From assembly GCA_947260005.1 (NCBI GenBank), contig CAMYOL010000070.1, forward strand, positions 1 to 53,277: 53,277 bases of DNA. The letters are read 5' to 3'. How positions within the stretch are numbered: the stretch's first letter is position 1; each line of letters begins with the position of its first letter. Both the position numbers and the translations under genes were made by a program. This document shows positions 15,132 through 23,764 of the stretch, in pieces. Below the pieces are notes generated by a model, which worked only from the letters and a program-made list of their open reading frames with translations, was not told where the DNA came from and searched no databases. The DNA comes from an uncultured Ectothiorhodospiraceae bacterium. GTDB lineage: Bacteria > Pseudomonadota > Gammaproteobacteria > UBA6429 > Thiohalophilaceae.

Positions 15132-15664
15132 TAGCTCGTCTCTGCGTTAAGTTTTTTGATCAGAGGAAGGACTGTGTTGTTGATTTCGTCCGGAAATAGC
15201 GGGCCGATGTATTTAAAACGAATGATACCTTTTTTATCGATAATGAAGGTTTCAGGTACAGCATAAACGCCATAGTCAATACCGACACTGCCGTCGTTAT
15301 CGGTGACCACGACACGATAAGGGTTGCCGTGTTTTTTCAATAAAGCTTTCGCCAGACGGTCATCGTCACGATAATTCAGGCCAATTAAATTGATCTGTTC
15401 GTCTTTAGCGAGGTTAAGCAAATAGGGATGTTCTTTTCGGCAGCCAACGCAATCGGATGTCCAGGTATTTAATATCCAGACTTTACCTTTTAACAACTTA
15501 GGCCCAAACGATACTGTTGGCGCATAGAGGCGTGGTAATGAGAAGTCCGGTGCAGGTTTATCGATTAAGGGCGATGGTACATAGCGAGGATCATTTTGCA
15601 GACCAATCGCCAGGAAAACGACCAATATAATAAAGATACCCAGCGGAATGAGGTAACGTAACAT
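15131..15664 (-). CDS. ccmG: thiol:disulfide interchange protein CcmG/DsbE
   Basis: A 177-residue periplasmic thioredoxin-like protein tethered by an N-terminal helix (YLIPLGIFIILVVFLAIG). The family pattern is clear: KPAPDFSLPRL, KVWILNTWTSDCVGCRKEHP, NYRDDDRLAKALLKKHGNPY and the cis-proline loop GVYAVPETFIID. The active site is CVGC. The residue before the first Cys, nearly always Trp in WCPTC-type CcmG, is Asp here (SDCVGC). It supplies reductant for apocytochrome c thiols. Start and stop abut ccmF and ccmH. Confidence 0.93.
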   Translation of the reverse strand: MLRYLIPLGIFIILVVFLAIGLQNDPRYVPSPLIDKPAPDFSLPRLYAPTVSFGPKLLKGKVWILNTWTSDCVGCRKEHPYLLNLAKDEQINLIGLNYRDDDRLAKALLKKHGNPYRVVVTDNDGSVGIDYGVYAVPETFIIDKKGIIRFKYIGPLFPDEINNTVLPLIKKLNAETS

Positions 15665-17646
15665 TATGCCGGCTCTCCAACTGCGGAATTATTTTCAGCT
15701 GTCGATGGTTTGCTGCGTCTATTTTTCTGGCGATAACGTTTATCAAAGCTTGCGATTAAACCACCTAACGACATGATAACCGCACCTAACCAGATCCATC
15801 TTATGAACGGCTTATGGTAAAGGCGAAGTGTCCAGGCACCTTCCTGGCCGCGCGATTCACCCAGGGCAACAAACAGGTCGCGAGTGATGCCTGCATCAAT
15901 AGCCGCCTCTGTCATTGGATTTTGTTGTGAATAATAAATTCTTTTCTGCGGTTTCAAGGTGGTAATGACAGAATCATTTTTAGTAATCACAACATCACCT
16001 TCGTGGCCACGATAGTTTGGCCCGGTGACCCGTTTTGCGCCATTGAACGTATAGGTATATGTGTCCATGGTATAAGACTCACCCGGCTTGAGCAGTACAT
16101 CTTTTTTGCTGGAGTAATTCGAAGTCAGGGTGATGCCGATACAAAATATTACCACGCCAAAGTGTGCGATGTGAGTACCATAGTAAGAGGGCGGGGTCTT
16201 TTTTAACGTGTTCAACGATAGTGATTGAGTTTTATAGCGTTTCATAAAGCTGATCACAGTCATGATTAATACCCACCAGGCCAGGGTGAGGCCGAGTAAC
16301 GCATAGAAAGAGAAATAAGGCATCAATAGAACACAAATGACACTTAACACGAAACTAATTACGAATGGGATCAATCGTTTTAACTGGGCATTGGTATTAT
16401 CTTTTTTCCAGCGCAATAGTTGTCCGAAGCCTAATAAAATGGCCAGCGGGGTGCCGAGTAGTACAAATATAAAGTTAAAGAACGGAAAGCCAACCGAGTA
16501 TTTACCCAGATCCAGTGCAACGGTAAATATTGGGAACAAGGTACCACCTAATATTCCGATAGCCAGCACCACTAAAATAACATTGTTAAGTAATAGCGCG
16601 GTCTCACGAGACAGCATGGAAAATTGACTGTGTGATTTAATCATCGGAGCGCGAAACGCAAACAGCGCGAGTGAGGCACCGACCACAAGGGCAAGGAAGA
16701 TTAAAATGAATACGCCTCGTTCTGGATCGCTGGCAAAGGCGTGTACCGACGTTAATACACCCGAGCGAACCAGGAAAGTGCCAAGCAGACTTAATGAGAA
16801 AGTGAATATCGCCAGCAGTGCCGTCCATGATTTGAAACTGCTGCGTTTATCGGTCACGGCCAGTGAATGAATTAATGCGGTACCGACTAACCAGGGCATG
16901 AAGGACGCATTTTCGACTGGATCCCAGAACCACCAGCCACCCCAACCTAACTCGTAGTAGGCCCACCAACTACCGAGCGTGATGCCCAGGGTTAGAAAGA
17001 TCCAGGCAACATTGGTCCAGGGTCGTGACCAGCGGGCCCAGGCCGAATCAAGTCGGTTGCCCCACATCGCGGCGATTGCAAATGCAAAGGCCACTGAAAA
17101 ACCAACATAACCCATGTATAACATGGGCGGGTGAATGGCCAGACCAAAGTCCTGAAGCAAAGGATTTAAATCACGTCCTTGCGCAGGCGCGGGAAAGATT
17201 CTTTCAAATGGGTTGGAGGTCATGATCATAAATAGTAAAAAGCCGATGCTGATCCAGCCCATGATCGAGACCACGCGTGACAGCATTAAAGTGGGTACCT
17301 GGCGACTAAATAGAGTCACGGCAAACGACCAGATACTCAGTACCAGTGCCCATAACAATAACGAACCTTCGTGCGCGCCCCATACCGCAGACACTCGGTA
17401 TATCAGTGGCAAATTGGTATTGGAATTATTAGCCACATAAGCAACGGAGAAGTCGTGCACGACGAATGAATACATTAAGCAGGCAAAGGACACTGCTAAT
17501 GCCAAAAATTGTGCCTGGGCTGCTGGCCGGGCAACGACAATCATATTCGGTATGTTGAGGAAGGTTCCGATCAAAGGTAGCACGGACTGAATAATGGCAC
17601 AGACCAGCGCAACGACTAAGGCAAAATGTCCAAACTCTGGAATCAT
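15664..17646 (-). CDS. ccmF: haem lyase CcmF
   Basis: A 660-residue polytopic protein with about 14-15 transmembrane helices. The haem-handling WWD motif is present as WGGWWFWDPVENASFMPW (about 240-258), along with conserved histidines in DFGLAIHPPMLYMG and GTALIHSL and the late GTHIAHFGV. With CcmH and CcmI it forms the complex that ligates haem from CcmE to apocytochromes c. Length and motifs are normal. It overlaps ccmE by 4 bases at its start. Confidence 0.97.
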   Translation of the reverse strand: MIPEFGHFALVVALVCAIIQSVLPLIGTFLNIPNMIVVARPAAQAQFLALAVSFACLMYSFVVHDFSVAYVANNSNTNLPLIYRVSAVWGAHEGSLLLWALVLSIWSFAVTLFSRQVPTLMLSRVVSIMGWISIGFLLFMIMTSNPFERIFPAPAQGRDLNPLLQDFGLAIHPPMLYMGYVGFSVAFAFAIAAMWGNRLDSAWARWSRPWTNVAWIFLTLGITLGSWWAYYELGWGGWWFWDPVENASFMPWLVGTALIHSLAVTDKRSSFKSWTALLAIFTFSLSLLGTFLVRSGVLTSVHAFASDPERGVFILIFLALVVGASLALFAFRAPMIKSHSQFSMLSRETALLLNNVILVVLAIGILGGTLFPIFTVALDLGKYSVGFPFFNFIFVLLGTPLAILLGFGQLLRWKKDNTNAQLKRLIPFVISFVLSVICVLLMPYFSFYALLGLTLAWWVLIMTVISFMKRYKTQSLSLNTLKKTPPSYYGTHIAHFGVVIFCIGITLTSNYSSKKDVLLKPGESYTMDTYTYTFNGAKRVTGPNYRGHEGDVVITKNDSVITTLKPQKRIYYSQQNPMTEAAIDAGITRDLFVALGESRGQEGAWTLRLYHKPFIRWIWLGAVIMSLGGLIASFDKRYRQKNRRSKPSTAENNSAVGEPA

Positions 17647-18092
17647 GGTTGACGATTTCCTTGCGGTTTATTTTTATTCTTCAGGCTGTCAGCGACTTCC
17701 TGCGGCATATAGGTCTCATCGTGTTTAGCAAGAACCTCATCCGCGACAAAGACACCGTCGGTATTTAGTTTGCCCTTAGCGATGATGGCCTGACCTTCGC
17801 GGAATAAATCAGGCAGGATGTCGGCAAAACTAATCGTGATGGTTTTTTCGTAATCGGTTACATCAAATTTAACTTCAACCGACTGCGTGGATTTTATAAC
17901 GCTGCCGTCTACCACCATGCCACCGATGTTAAATCGTTGTCCGGTAGGGGCTTTACCCGCTGCAACTTCACTCGGGGTAAAGTACAGCATTAGATTTTCT
18001 TTAAAGGCAAGAGCGGCAAAACCGCTGGCAATAAACACACCAATTAGCATGATTACAATTAATTTTAGGCGGCGGGCGCGGGCTGGGTGCAT
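17643..18092 (-). CDS. ccmE: periplasmic haem chaperone CcmE
   Basis: A 149-residue protein with an N-terminal anchor helix (LIVIMLIGVFIASGFAALAF) and an OB-fold beta domain. The haem-binding motif is intact: LAKHDETYMP, in which the His forms the covalent bond with haem and the Tyr is an axial ligand. CcmE accepts haem from CcmC and delivers it to CcmF. Its ATG overlaps the TAA of ccmD in TAATG, so translation is coupled. Confidence 0.96.
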   Translation of the reverse strand: MHPARARRLKLIVIMLIGVFIASGFAALAFKENLMLYFTPSEVAAGKAPTGQRFNIGGMVVDGSVIKSTQSVEVKFDVTDYEKTITISFADILPDLFREGQAIIAKGKLNTDGVFVADEVLAKHDETYMPQEVADSLKNKNKPQGNRQP

Positions 18093-18250
18093 TAGTCTTG
18101 CTCCTGTTCTAGCATTTGTTCGATACGTTTACGGGTATTTTTATTTTCGATAATGGGTAAAACCAGACTTAGCGTCAGTACCAGCGCGGTTATACCGTAT
18201 GCGGACCAGATGTATGCGGCATAACCGCCCATATGTAGAAACTCAGTCAT
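18092..18250 (-). CDS. ccmD: haem exporter protein CcmD
   Basis: A 52-residue protein found by reading the gap between ccmC and ccmE. It begins MTEFLHMGGYAAYIWSAYG, has one transmembrane helix (ITALVLTLSLVLPII) and a charged tail (ENKNTRKRIEQMLEQEQD). The GGY..YIW.AYG pattern is the CcmD signature. CcmD stabilises holo-CcmE with the CcmABC complex and helps its release. The start overlaps the end of ccmC by 8 bases and its stop overlaps the start of ccmE. Confidence 0.93.
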   Translation of the reverse strand: MTEFLHMGGYAAYIWSAYGITALVLTLSLVLPIIENKNTRKRIEQMLEQEQD

Positions 18251-18992
18251 TGTTTTTTACCTTAACGATGTTCTTTACCCAGTTACTGCGACGTTCTCGC
18301 CATAATAATTCATTACGGCTGCGTAATAATAAAACGATGATATAAAACAGCTTGAAGGCCACCGCCATGATTAATAAAGGGATCAGCATCCGGGTGTCAA
18401 TTGATGGCGCGTCAAATTTGGATACCGTTGGCCCTTGATGCAAAGTATTCACGAAAACGACCGAGTAGTGGATGATCGGGATATTCACGACGCCCACTAA
18501 GGCGAGGATGGACACCGCTTGTGCGGCCTTGCGCTTGTCTTCGATGGCGCTGTATAAACCGATGATACCTATATACAGGAACAACAATAGTAATTCTGAT
18601 AACAGCCGCGCGTCGCCCCATTCCCAGTAGGTACCCCAGGTCGGTTTACCCCATATTGAACCGGTTACCAGCGCAATGAAGGTAAAGCTGGCTCCAATGG
18701 ACGCGCTGCTGAGCATCATGATTTCAGACAGTTTAATATGCCAGATCAGCGCAATGGCTCCACTGACGGCCATCACGACATAAACAAACATGGACATCCA
18801 GGCGGCCGGTACATGGATGTAGATAATGCGGAAGCTATCTTTTTGTTGATAGTCGGCCGGCGCGTAAACCAGGCCACCATATAAACCAATCACAAACAGT
18901 GCAAAGCAGGCGAATGCAAGCCAGGGTAACCACAAACCCGACCACCGGTAGAAGGTGGGTGGGGAACCTAATTGATGAAACAGTTTATACAT
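18243..18992 (-). CDS. ccmC: haem export/handling protein CcmC
   Basis: A 249-residue membrane protein with six transmembrane helices. The tryptophan-rich WWD motif is WGKPTWGTYWEWGDARL (about 125-142), and the flanking histidines are in IIYIHVPAAWMS and NIPIIHYSVVF. CcmC attaches haem to CcmE in the periplasm. It follows ccmB with no gap. Confidence 0.97.
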   Translation of the reverse strand: MYKLFHQLGSPPTFYRWSGLWLPWLAFACFALFVIGLYGGLVYAPADYQQKDSFRIIYIHVPAAWMSMFVYVVMAVSGAIALIWHIKLSEIMMLSSASIGASFTFIALVTGSIWGKPTWGTYWEWGDARLLSELLLLFLYIGIIGLYSAIEDKRKAAQAVSILALVGVVNIPIIHYSVVFVNTLHQGPTVSKFDAPSIDTRMLIPLLIMAVAFKLFYIIVLLLRSRNELLWRERRSNWVKNIVKVKNND

Positions 18993-19658
18993 TTAACTTA
19001 CACTCATCCTTAATGCCGCCGAGCTTGCCCACGGTGCCAGGCTTAATGATAACACTAACATTCCCATCATAAGGCTTAATGAGGCCATGACTGGATAACC
19101 AGCCATATAGGTGGTCACGGTCTGGCTGGCGAAAATTAATACTGGCACATACAGTGGTAGTATTAGTAACGATAAAATGACGCCGCCACGGCGTAAACCG
19201 ACCGTTAATGCGACACCGATCGAACCAATCGCACTTAATATAGGCGTTCCTATTAATAACGTTAATAACAGGATCTTGGTTGCATCGAATGATAGACCCA
19301 GCATTAACCCTAAGATCGGCGCGACTAAGGCGACTGGCAATCCAGTAATTATCCAATGGGCAAGAATCTTGGCTAATACTAATAGCGAAGTAGGTTGTGT
19401 GCTGATGATCATTTGTTCTAATGCGCCGTCTTCCATATCCGATCGAAACATATGATCAAGACTGAGTAGTGCCGAAAGTAAGGCGGCAATCCAGACAATC
19501 GCCGGTGCAAGTGAGACCAGCACGGCAGGTTTGGCTCGCATACCGAGCTGAAACAAAACGATCACCAGTACAAAAAACAACATCGGATTGAGTAACTCAG
19601 CCCGGTGCCTGATAGCGAGTAACAAATCGCGCTTCAATATAGTTGTAAACACATTCAT
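18993..19658 (-). CDS. ccmB: haem ABC exporter permease CcmB
   Basis: A 221-residue protein with six transmembrane helices. Conserved features are the N-terminal FTTILKRDLLLAIRHRAELL, the cytosolic DMEDGALEQMIIS and the end APWASSAALRMSVS. It is the membrane part of the CcmAB ABC transporter that drives holo-CcmE release. It overlaps ccmA by 4 bases. Confidence 0.96.
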   Translation of the reverse strand: MNVFTTILKRDLLLAIRHRAELLNPMLFFVLVIVLFQLGMRAKPAVLVSLAPAIVWIAALLSALLSLDHMFRSDMEDGALEQMIISTQPTSLLVLAKILAHWIITGLPVALVAPILGLMLGLSFDATKILLLTLLIGTPILSAIGSIGVALTVGLRRGGVILSLLILPLYVPVLIFASQTVTTYMAGYPVMASLSLMMGMLVLSLSLAPWASSAALRMSVS

Positions 19659-20329
19659 GACAGATTCAGATCACGGCAGCGATCTTCATTTATATTTAGA
19701 TCCTGATGAGAGGTAACAATGGCCATGCCATTACGTTGTAAGTGTGCGTTGATCATGTTTTCAACGATTTCGACGCCTTGCTTATCCAATGCCGTCAGGG
19801 GCTCATCAAGTATCCAGATTGAGGTTTCATTCAATAAACAACGTGTAAGGGCGAGTCGCCGGCGTTGACCCGCGGATAAATCATGGGCGAATGTATATTT
19901 TTTTGTCTTTAAACCCATGTCAGATAATGCCTGATCAAGATTAATTGGGTCGAGATTAAGGTTTTTGGTTTTTTGTTGTTTGCCAGTGGCCAGCACCGCA
20001 GCAACCTTTAAATTTTCGGTGACACTTAGATCCTGCTTCACCCCATCGGTATGACCAACATAACTTAACTGGGTGTGATATTCATTACGCTGTTGATGAA
20101 TTGGCGTTCCCCCCCAGCTCACTTCACCTTTATCGGCCGTGGTCAGGCCACACAGAATGCGCAGCAATGTAGTTTTACCGGAGCCATTTGCGCCCCTGAG
20201 GTGTAGCATCTCACCGGGTTCGAGCTCAAAGGCGATGTTTTCAAATAGCCAGCGATCCTGTTTTTCTGCGCAGAGGTTTTCTGCAGATAAACGGGCGGCT
20301 TGTGAATAATGCTGGGAATCTCGTGCCAT
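19655..20329 (-). CDS. ccmA: haem ABC exporter ATP-binding protein CcmA
   Basis: A 224-residue ABC ATPase: Walker A RGANGSGKTTLLR (about 45-57), signature LSAGQRRRLALTR, Walker B IWILDEP and the switch His in VTSHQDL. An N-terminal extension of about 12 residues precedes the conserved LSAENLCAEK. First gene of the nine-gene operon ccmABCDEFGHI, in which every junction overlaps or abuts. The 150 bases to the divergent Fe-S flavoprotein gene must hold the ccm promoter. Confidence 0.96.
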   Translation of the reverse strand: MARDSQHYSQAARLSAENLCAEKQDRWLFENIAFELEPGEMLHLRGANGSGKTTLLRILCGLTTADKGEVSWGGTPIHQQRNEYHTQLSYVGHTDGVKQDLSVTENLKVAAVLATGKQQKTKNLNLDPINLDQALSDMGLKTKKYTFAHDLSAGQRRRLALTRCLLNETSIWILDEPLTALDKQGVEIVENMINAHLQRNGMAIVTSHQDLNINEDRCRDLNLS

Positions 20330-20480
20330 AATATTCGAGGGTATAGGAAAATCTGGTTCAGTTAAACTGAGTTATAGTAAACAAAATTGAGCACTAAAAC
20401 GTGACATGAACGGCTTTTCTATAATAAAAATCGGGTAAAGTGAAAAATCTATATTAAACAGATTTGATGAGTTTTAGGCT

Positions 20481-21785
20481 ATGACTGAAGCAGAAATGTA
20501 CAAATGGGCCGTCTATACGTTTCCGGTCCTCTTTATGATGGGTTACGCACTAATGCGCACCCTGAGGACAAAAAAAAACCGCAAAGTCCTGTCGGATGCG
20601 ACCAAAGCGGGTTTGACCGAGCCCGCCTCATTACACCCTATAATTGATAAGGGTATGTGTATTGGCTGTGGTGCCTGCGTCAATGCCTGTCCTGAAGGTA
20701 AGATCCTCGGTCTGATTAAGGGCAAGGCGGAACTCATTAGTCCAACGCACTGCATTGGTCACGGTGCCTGTAAACGAGCTTGTCCACTGGATGCGATTAC
20801 ACTGGTTTTCGGTACTGAAAAGCGGGGCGTGGACATTCCGCTGGTAAACGACAATTTTGAGACCAATGTCCCCGGTCTATTTATTGCCGGTGAACTAGGC
20901 GGCATGGGCTTGATTCGTAATGCCTGTGAGCAGGGTCGGCAGGCCATGGACGGCATAGCTCAATATATTGGCAAGCATTCGTCTGAATATGATGTGGTGA
21001 TTATCGGTGCGGGGCCTTCAGGTTTTTCGGCGACCCTGGCGGCTCATGAGAAAAAAATGAAATATAAGACACTCGAGCAGGATTCGCTCGGCGGTACCGT
21101 GTTTAAATTTCCTCGAGGCAAGCTGGTGATGACCGCGCCGGTCAAACTACCTATCGTCGGCAAGGTTAATTTCAAGGAGACAACGAAAGAGATCCTGTTG
21201 AAATTTTGGAACGAGGTGGAAAAAAAGACCGCTATCAAGATTAGTTATCGGGAAAAAATGGACAACATAACCCCAAGCGGTAATGGATTTATTGTGACAA
21301 CACCGAAAGGTGAATACAAAACCAGGGCCGTGTTACTGAGTATTGGCCGGCGCGGTACACCCCGAAAACTGAATGTTCCCGGAGAAGATCAGCCTAAAGT
21401 CGTGTACAGCCTGATTGACCCTGAGCAGTATCGGGATCAACATGTACTGGTGGTTGGCGGCGGCGATGCAGCGCTGGAAGCGGCGACCAGTATTGCAGAA
21501 GAAGATGGCACTACAGTTAGCATCTCATATCGAAGTGAAGCATTTTCTCGTGCGAAAGAAAAGAACCGCAAAAAGATTGATGAGGCTAAAAAGGCGGGCA
21601 GACTTAATGTCTTGATGAGTTCAAATGTAAAGGACATTCAAAAGGATAAGGTTGTGCTGGATCAACAGGGTAAGAAAATTGAATTGCCTAATGACGGGAT
21701 AATTGTTTGTGCCGGCGGGATACTGCCAACGCCGTTTCTCAAAGAGATTGGTATTCAGGTTGATACCAAACATGGGACCGTTTAA
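20481..21785 (+). CDS. membrane-anchored 4Fe-4S/FAD/NAD(P) oxidoreductase with permuted domain order
   Basis: A 434-residue protein. One N-terminal helix (YTFPVLFMMGYALM) anchors it. Residues about 50-105 are a two-cluster ferredoxin: the first motif is CIGCGACVNACP, the second CIGHGACKRACP with His for the second Cys. Next is a segment FETNVPGLFIAGELGGMGLI (about 130-150), which in thioredoxin-reductase-like enzymes is the C-terminal end of the FAD domain. Only then come the FAD motif VIIGAGPSGFSA and the NAD(P) motif VLVVGGGDAALEAATS, and the protein stops after GGILPTP, just where that segment would normally follow. The flavin domain thus looks circularly permuted. No CXXC disulfide site is seen. 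It probably passes electrons between NAD(P)H and a membrane partner. It is divergent from ccmA and 14 bases before the ankyrin gene. Confidence 0.8.
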   Translation: MTEAEMYKWAVYTFPVLFMMGYALMRTLRTKKNRKVLSDATKAGLTEPASLHPIIDKGMCIGCGACVNACPEGKILGLIKGKAELISPTHCIGHGACKRACPLDAITLVFGTEKRGVDIPLVNDNFETNVPGLFIAGELGGMGLIRNACEQGRQAMDGIAQYIGKHSSEYDVVIIGAGPSGFSATLAAHEKKMKYKTLEQDSLGGTVFKFPRGKLVMTAPVKLPIVGKVNFKETTKEILLKFWNEVEKKTAIKISYREKMDNITPSGNGFIVTTPKGEYKTRAVLLSIGRRGTPRKLNVPGEDQPKVVYSLIDPEQYRDQHVLVVGGGDAALEAATSIAEEDGTTVSISYRSEAFSRAKEKNRKKIDEAKKAGRLNVLMSSNVKDIQKDKVVLDQQGKKIELPNDGIIVCAGGILPTPFLKEIGIQVDTKHGTV

Positions 21786-21799
21786 TCTATATCTCCAGA

Positions 21800-23764
21800 A
21801 TGAAAAAATCCCTCAGTTTTATATTAATTTGTTTGTTGTTTAGCAGTTCGCTCATTGCGGCGACGATTAATGATGCTAAATATGCAATAAAAAAACGTGA
21901 CTACGCAAAGGCCGTTAGAATTCTTAAACCTATCGCCAGAAAAGGCGATGCCAAGGCGCAATACCATCTCGGTATTTTGATTCGTAATGGACAAGGTACC
22001 AGGCAAAATTCTGAGTTAGCGGCGAAGTGGTTATTGAAGTCAAGTAAGAAAGGTTATGACAAGGCACAGTATGCTTTGGGCGTTATGTATCTCGAGGGAA
22101 ATGGGGTACCAGAGGATCAGGTTAAAGCTAAAAAATGGTTGAGCATGGCCGCCGAGCAGGGGCACCGAAATGCAAAACGGCGTTATGATAATATAGGTAA
22201 AGTAGAAAATAGTCGTGATGACCTTGCGACACTGAATGAAAAACTATTACTGGCCAGCTTACGTGGAAGGACAGATGAGGTCTCAGGGCTCATTTCTTCC
22301 GGGGCAAAGATAAATACCCGGGATGATTTGGGTAACACGCCGCTTATTATTGCCGCCAGTAATGGCCGCACTTCCACAGTAAAATTATTACTTGGTAAAG
22401 GCGCTAACGTCAATTCAAAGAATAAAGATGGTGAGTCTGCATTAATGCAGTCGGCAGGCAATGGTCATATCGGATCTGTAAAGTGGCTGATAAGTTATCA
22501 GGCCGAAGTTAATGCGACAGATAAAAAAGGTGTTACTGTGATGATGGCCGCGGCACGTGAAGGACGTAAAGATGTCATCAAGTTATTAAAGGGCAGGGGA
22601 GCTAAGTTAAATACCACGGATAAGTCTGGATTGACAGCTTATGCATGGGCAGTGAAAAGGAATCAGCCTGCCAGTGCGAAATTGTTGCTTAAGCTGGGTG
22701 CCAAGAAGCCCAAAAAATCTAGGAAAAAACGCAAACAACAAGTCGTTACCTCGACAAAAGGAACGGCCTTCGAAGGCTGGACACCCTTAATGGTTGCCGC
22801 CTGGCAGGGACATACCAGTAGTGTTAAGACTTTATTAAGAAAACGACCGAATATAAATAAACAAGATAGCGAAGGCTATACTGCCTTATGTCGAGCTGCG
22901 CAAAAAGGCCATGTTGACGTTACCCGTCTTTTATTAAAAAAGAAGGCCAACCCGAATTTAAAGAATAAAAATGGCATGACACCATTAATGCATGCAGCGC
23001 GAGAAGGTCACTTAAAGGTCGTGAACGAGCTGCTTAAAAGCAATGTCAAAATCAATAGTGTCAGTAAAAAAGGTGAAACGGCCCTGATTATCGCGGCCAG
23101 GAATGGGCACAGCAAAATAACCGCCCGGCTGGTTAGTTCAGGTGCGAATATAAACAAAGCGCAAAAGGACAGGATGAATGCGTTGTTGTGGTCTGCCAGA
23201 GGCGGTGATCTTAAAACATTTAAAATTCTGATTGAAAATGGTGCGAACGAGAAATCTAAAACAAAAGAGGGTGAAAATGCGCTTTGGTTAGCAGGAATTA
23301 ATGGAAAGGCGAATATCGTTAACTATTTACTCTCTCGATCCAAAAAGCCAACTCATTATGAGTTTGCTAACACCTTGCTGGTTCGTGTATCGGCACTTGG
23401 TCATTTAAATGTGGTTGACGTATTATTGAAAAAAGGAATTCATCCGGATACAAAATCCAGAAAACAAAATACGGCGTTAATGTTGGCATCGGATGAGGGC
23501 CATGTGAAAATTGTAAAGCGGTTATTAAAGAAAAAAGCAAAATTGGATATAAAAAATAAACATGGGAATACCGCGCTTATATTGGCATCGAAAGGTGGAC
23601 ATTTAGAGGTTGTAAACCTGCTGGTTGAAAGTGGTGCGGATGTTAAAATTCGTAATAAAGACAAACAAACGGCCATTATGTATGCGAAAAGTGCCGGTCA
23701 TGTTGAGATTGAGGCAGTGTTACAAAAGGCCCGTGACGATCAAAAGATTTTTGGTATTTTTTAG
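21800..23764 (+). CDS. exported Sel1-repeat and ankyrin-repeat protein
   Basis: A 654-residue protein with a cleavable signal peptide (MKKSLSFILICLLFSSSLIAA). Residues about 25-130 hold Sel1-like repeats (AQYHLGILIRNGQGTRQNSE, AQYALGVMYLEGNGVPEDQ). From about 145 to the end there are some 14 ankyrin repeats of 33 residues (e.g. GNTPLIIAASNGRTSTVKLL), with a Lys-rich linker near 300-320 (KKPKKSRKKRKQQ). Both repeat types bind proteins, so a periplasmic scaffold is likely. It lies 14 bases after the Fe-S flavoprotein gene and is probably in its operon. Its stop overlaps the stop of the convergent beta-barrel gene by 4 bases. The Lys/Arg-rich surface would suit an acidic partner, but the partner is not known. 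Confidence 0.85.
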   Translation: MKKSLSFILICLLFSSSLIAATINDAKYAIKKRDYAKAVRILKPIARKGDAKAQYHLGILIRNGQGTRQNSELAAKWLLKSSKKGYDKAQYALGVMYLEGNGVPEDQVKAKKWLSMAAEQGHRNAKRRYDNIGKVENSRDDLATLNEKLLLASLRGRTDEVSGLISSGAKINTRDDLGNTPLIIAASNGRTSTVKLLLGKGANVNSKNKDGESALMQSAGNGHIGSVKWLISYQAEVNATDKKGVTVMMAAAREGRKDVIKLLKGRGAKLNTTDKSGLTAYAWAVKRNQPASAKLLLKLGAKKPKKSRKKRKQQVVTSTKGTAFEGWTPLMVAAWQGHTSSVKTLLRKRPNINKQDSEGYTALCRAAQKGHVDVTRLLLKKKANPNLKNKNGMTPLMHAAREGHLKVVNELLKSNVKINSVSKKGETALIIAARNGHSKITARLVSSGANINKAQKDRMNALLWSARGGDLKTFKILIENGANEKSKTKEGENALWLAGINGKANIVNYLLSRSKKPTHYEFANTLLVRVSALGHLNVVDVLLKKGIHPDTKSRKQNTALMLASDEGHVKIVKRLLKKKAKLDIKNKHGNTALILASKGGHLEVVNLLVESGADVKIRNKDKQTAIMYAKSAGHVEIEAVLQKARDDQKIFGIF

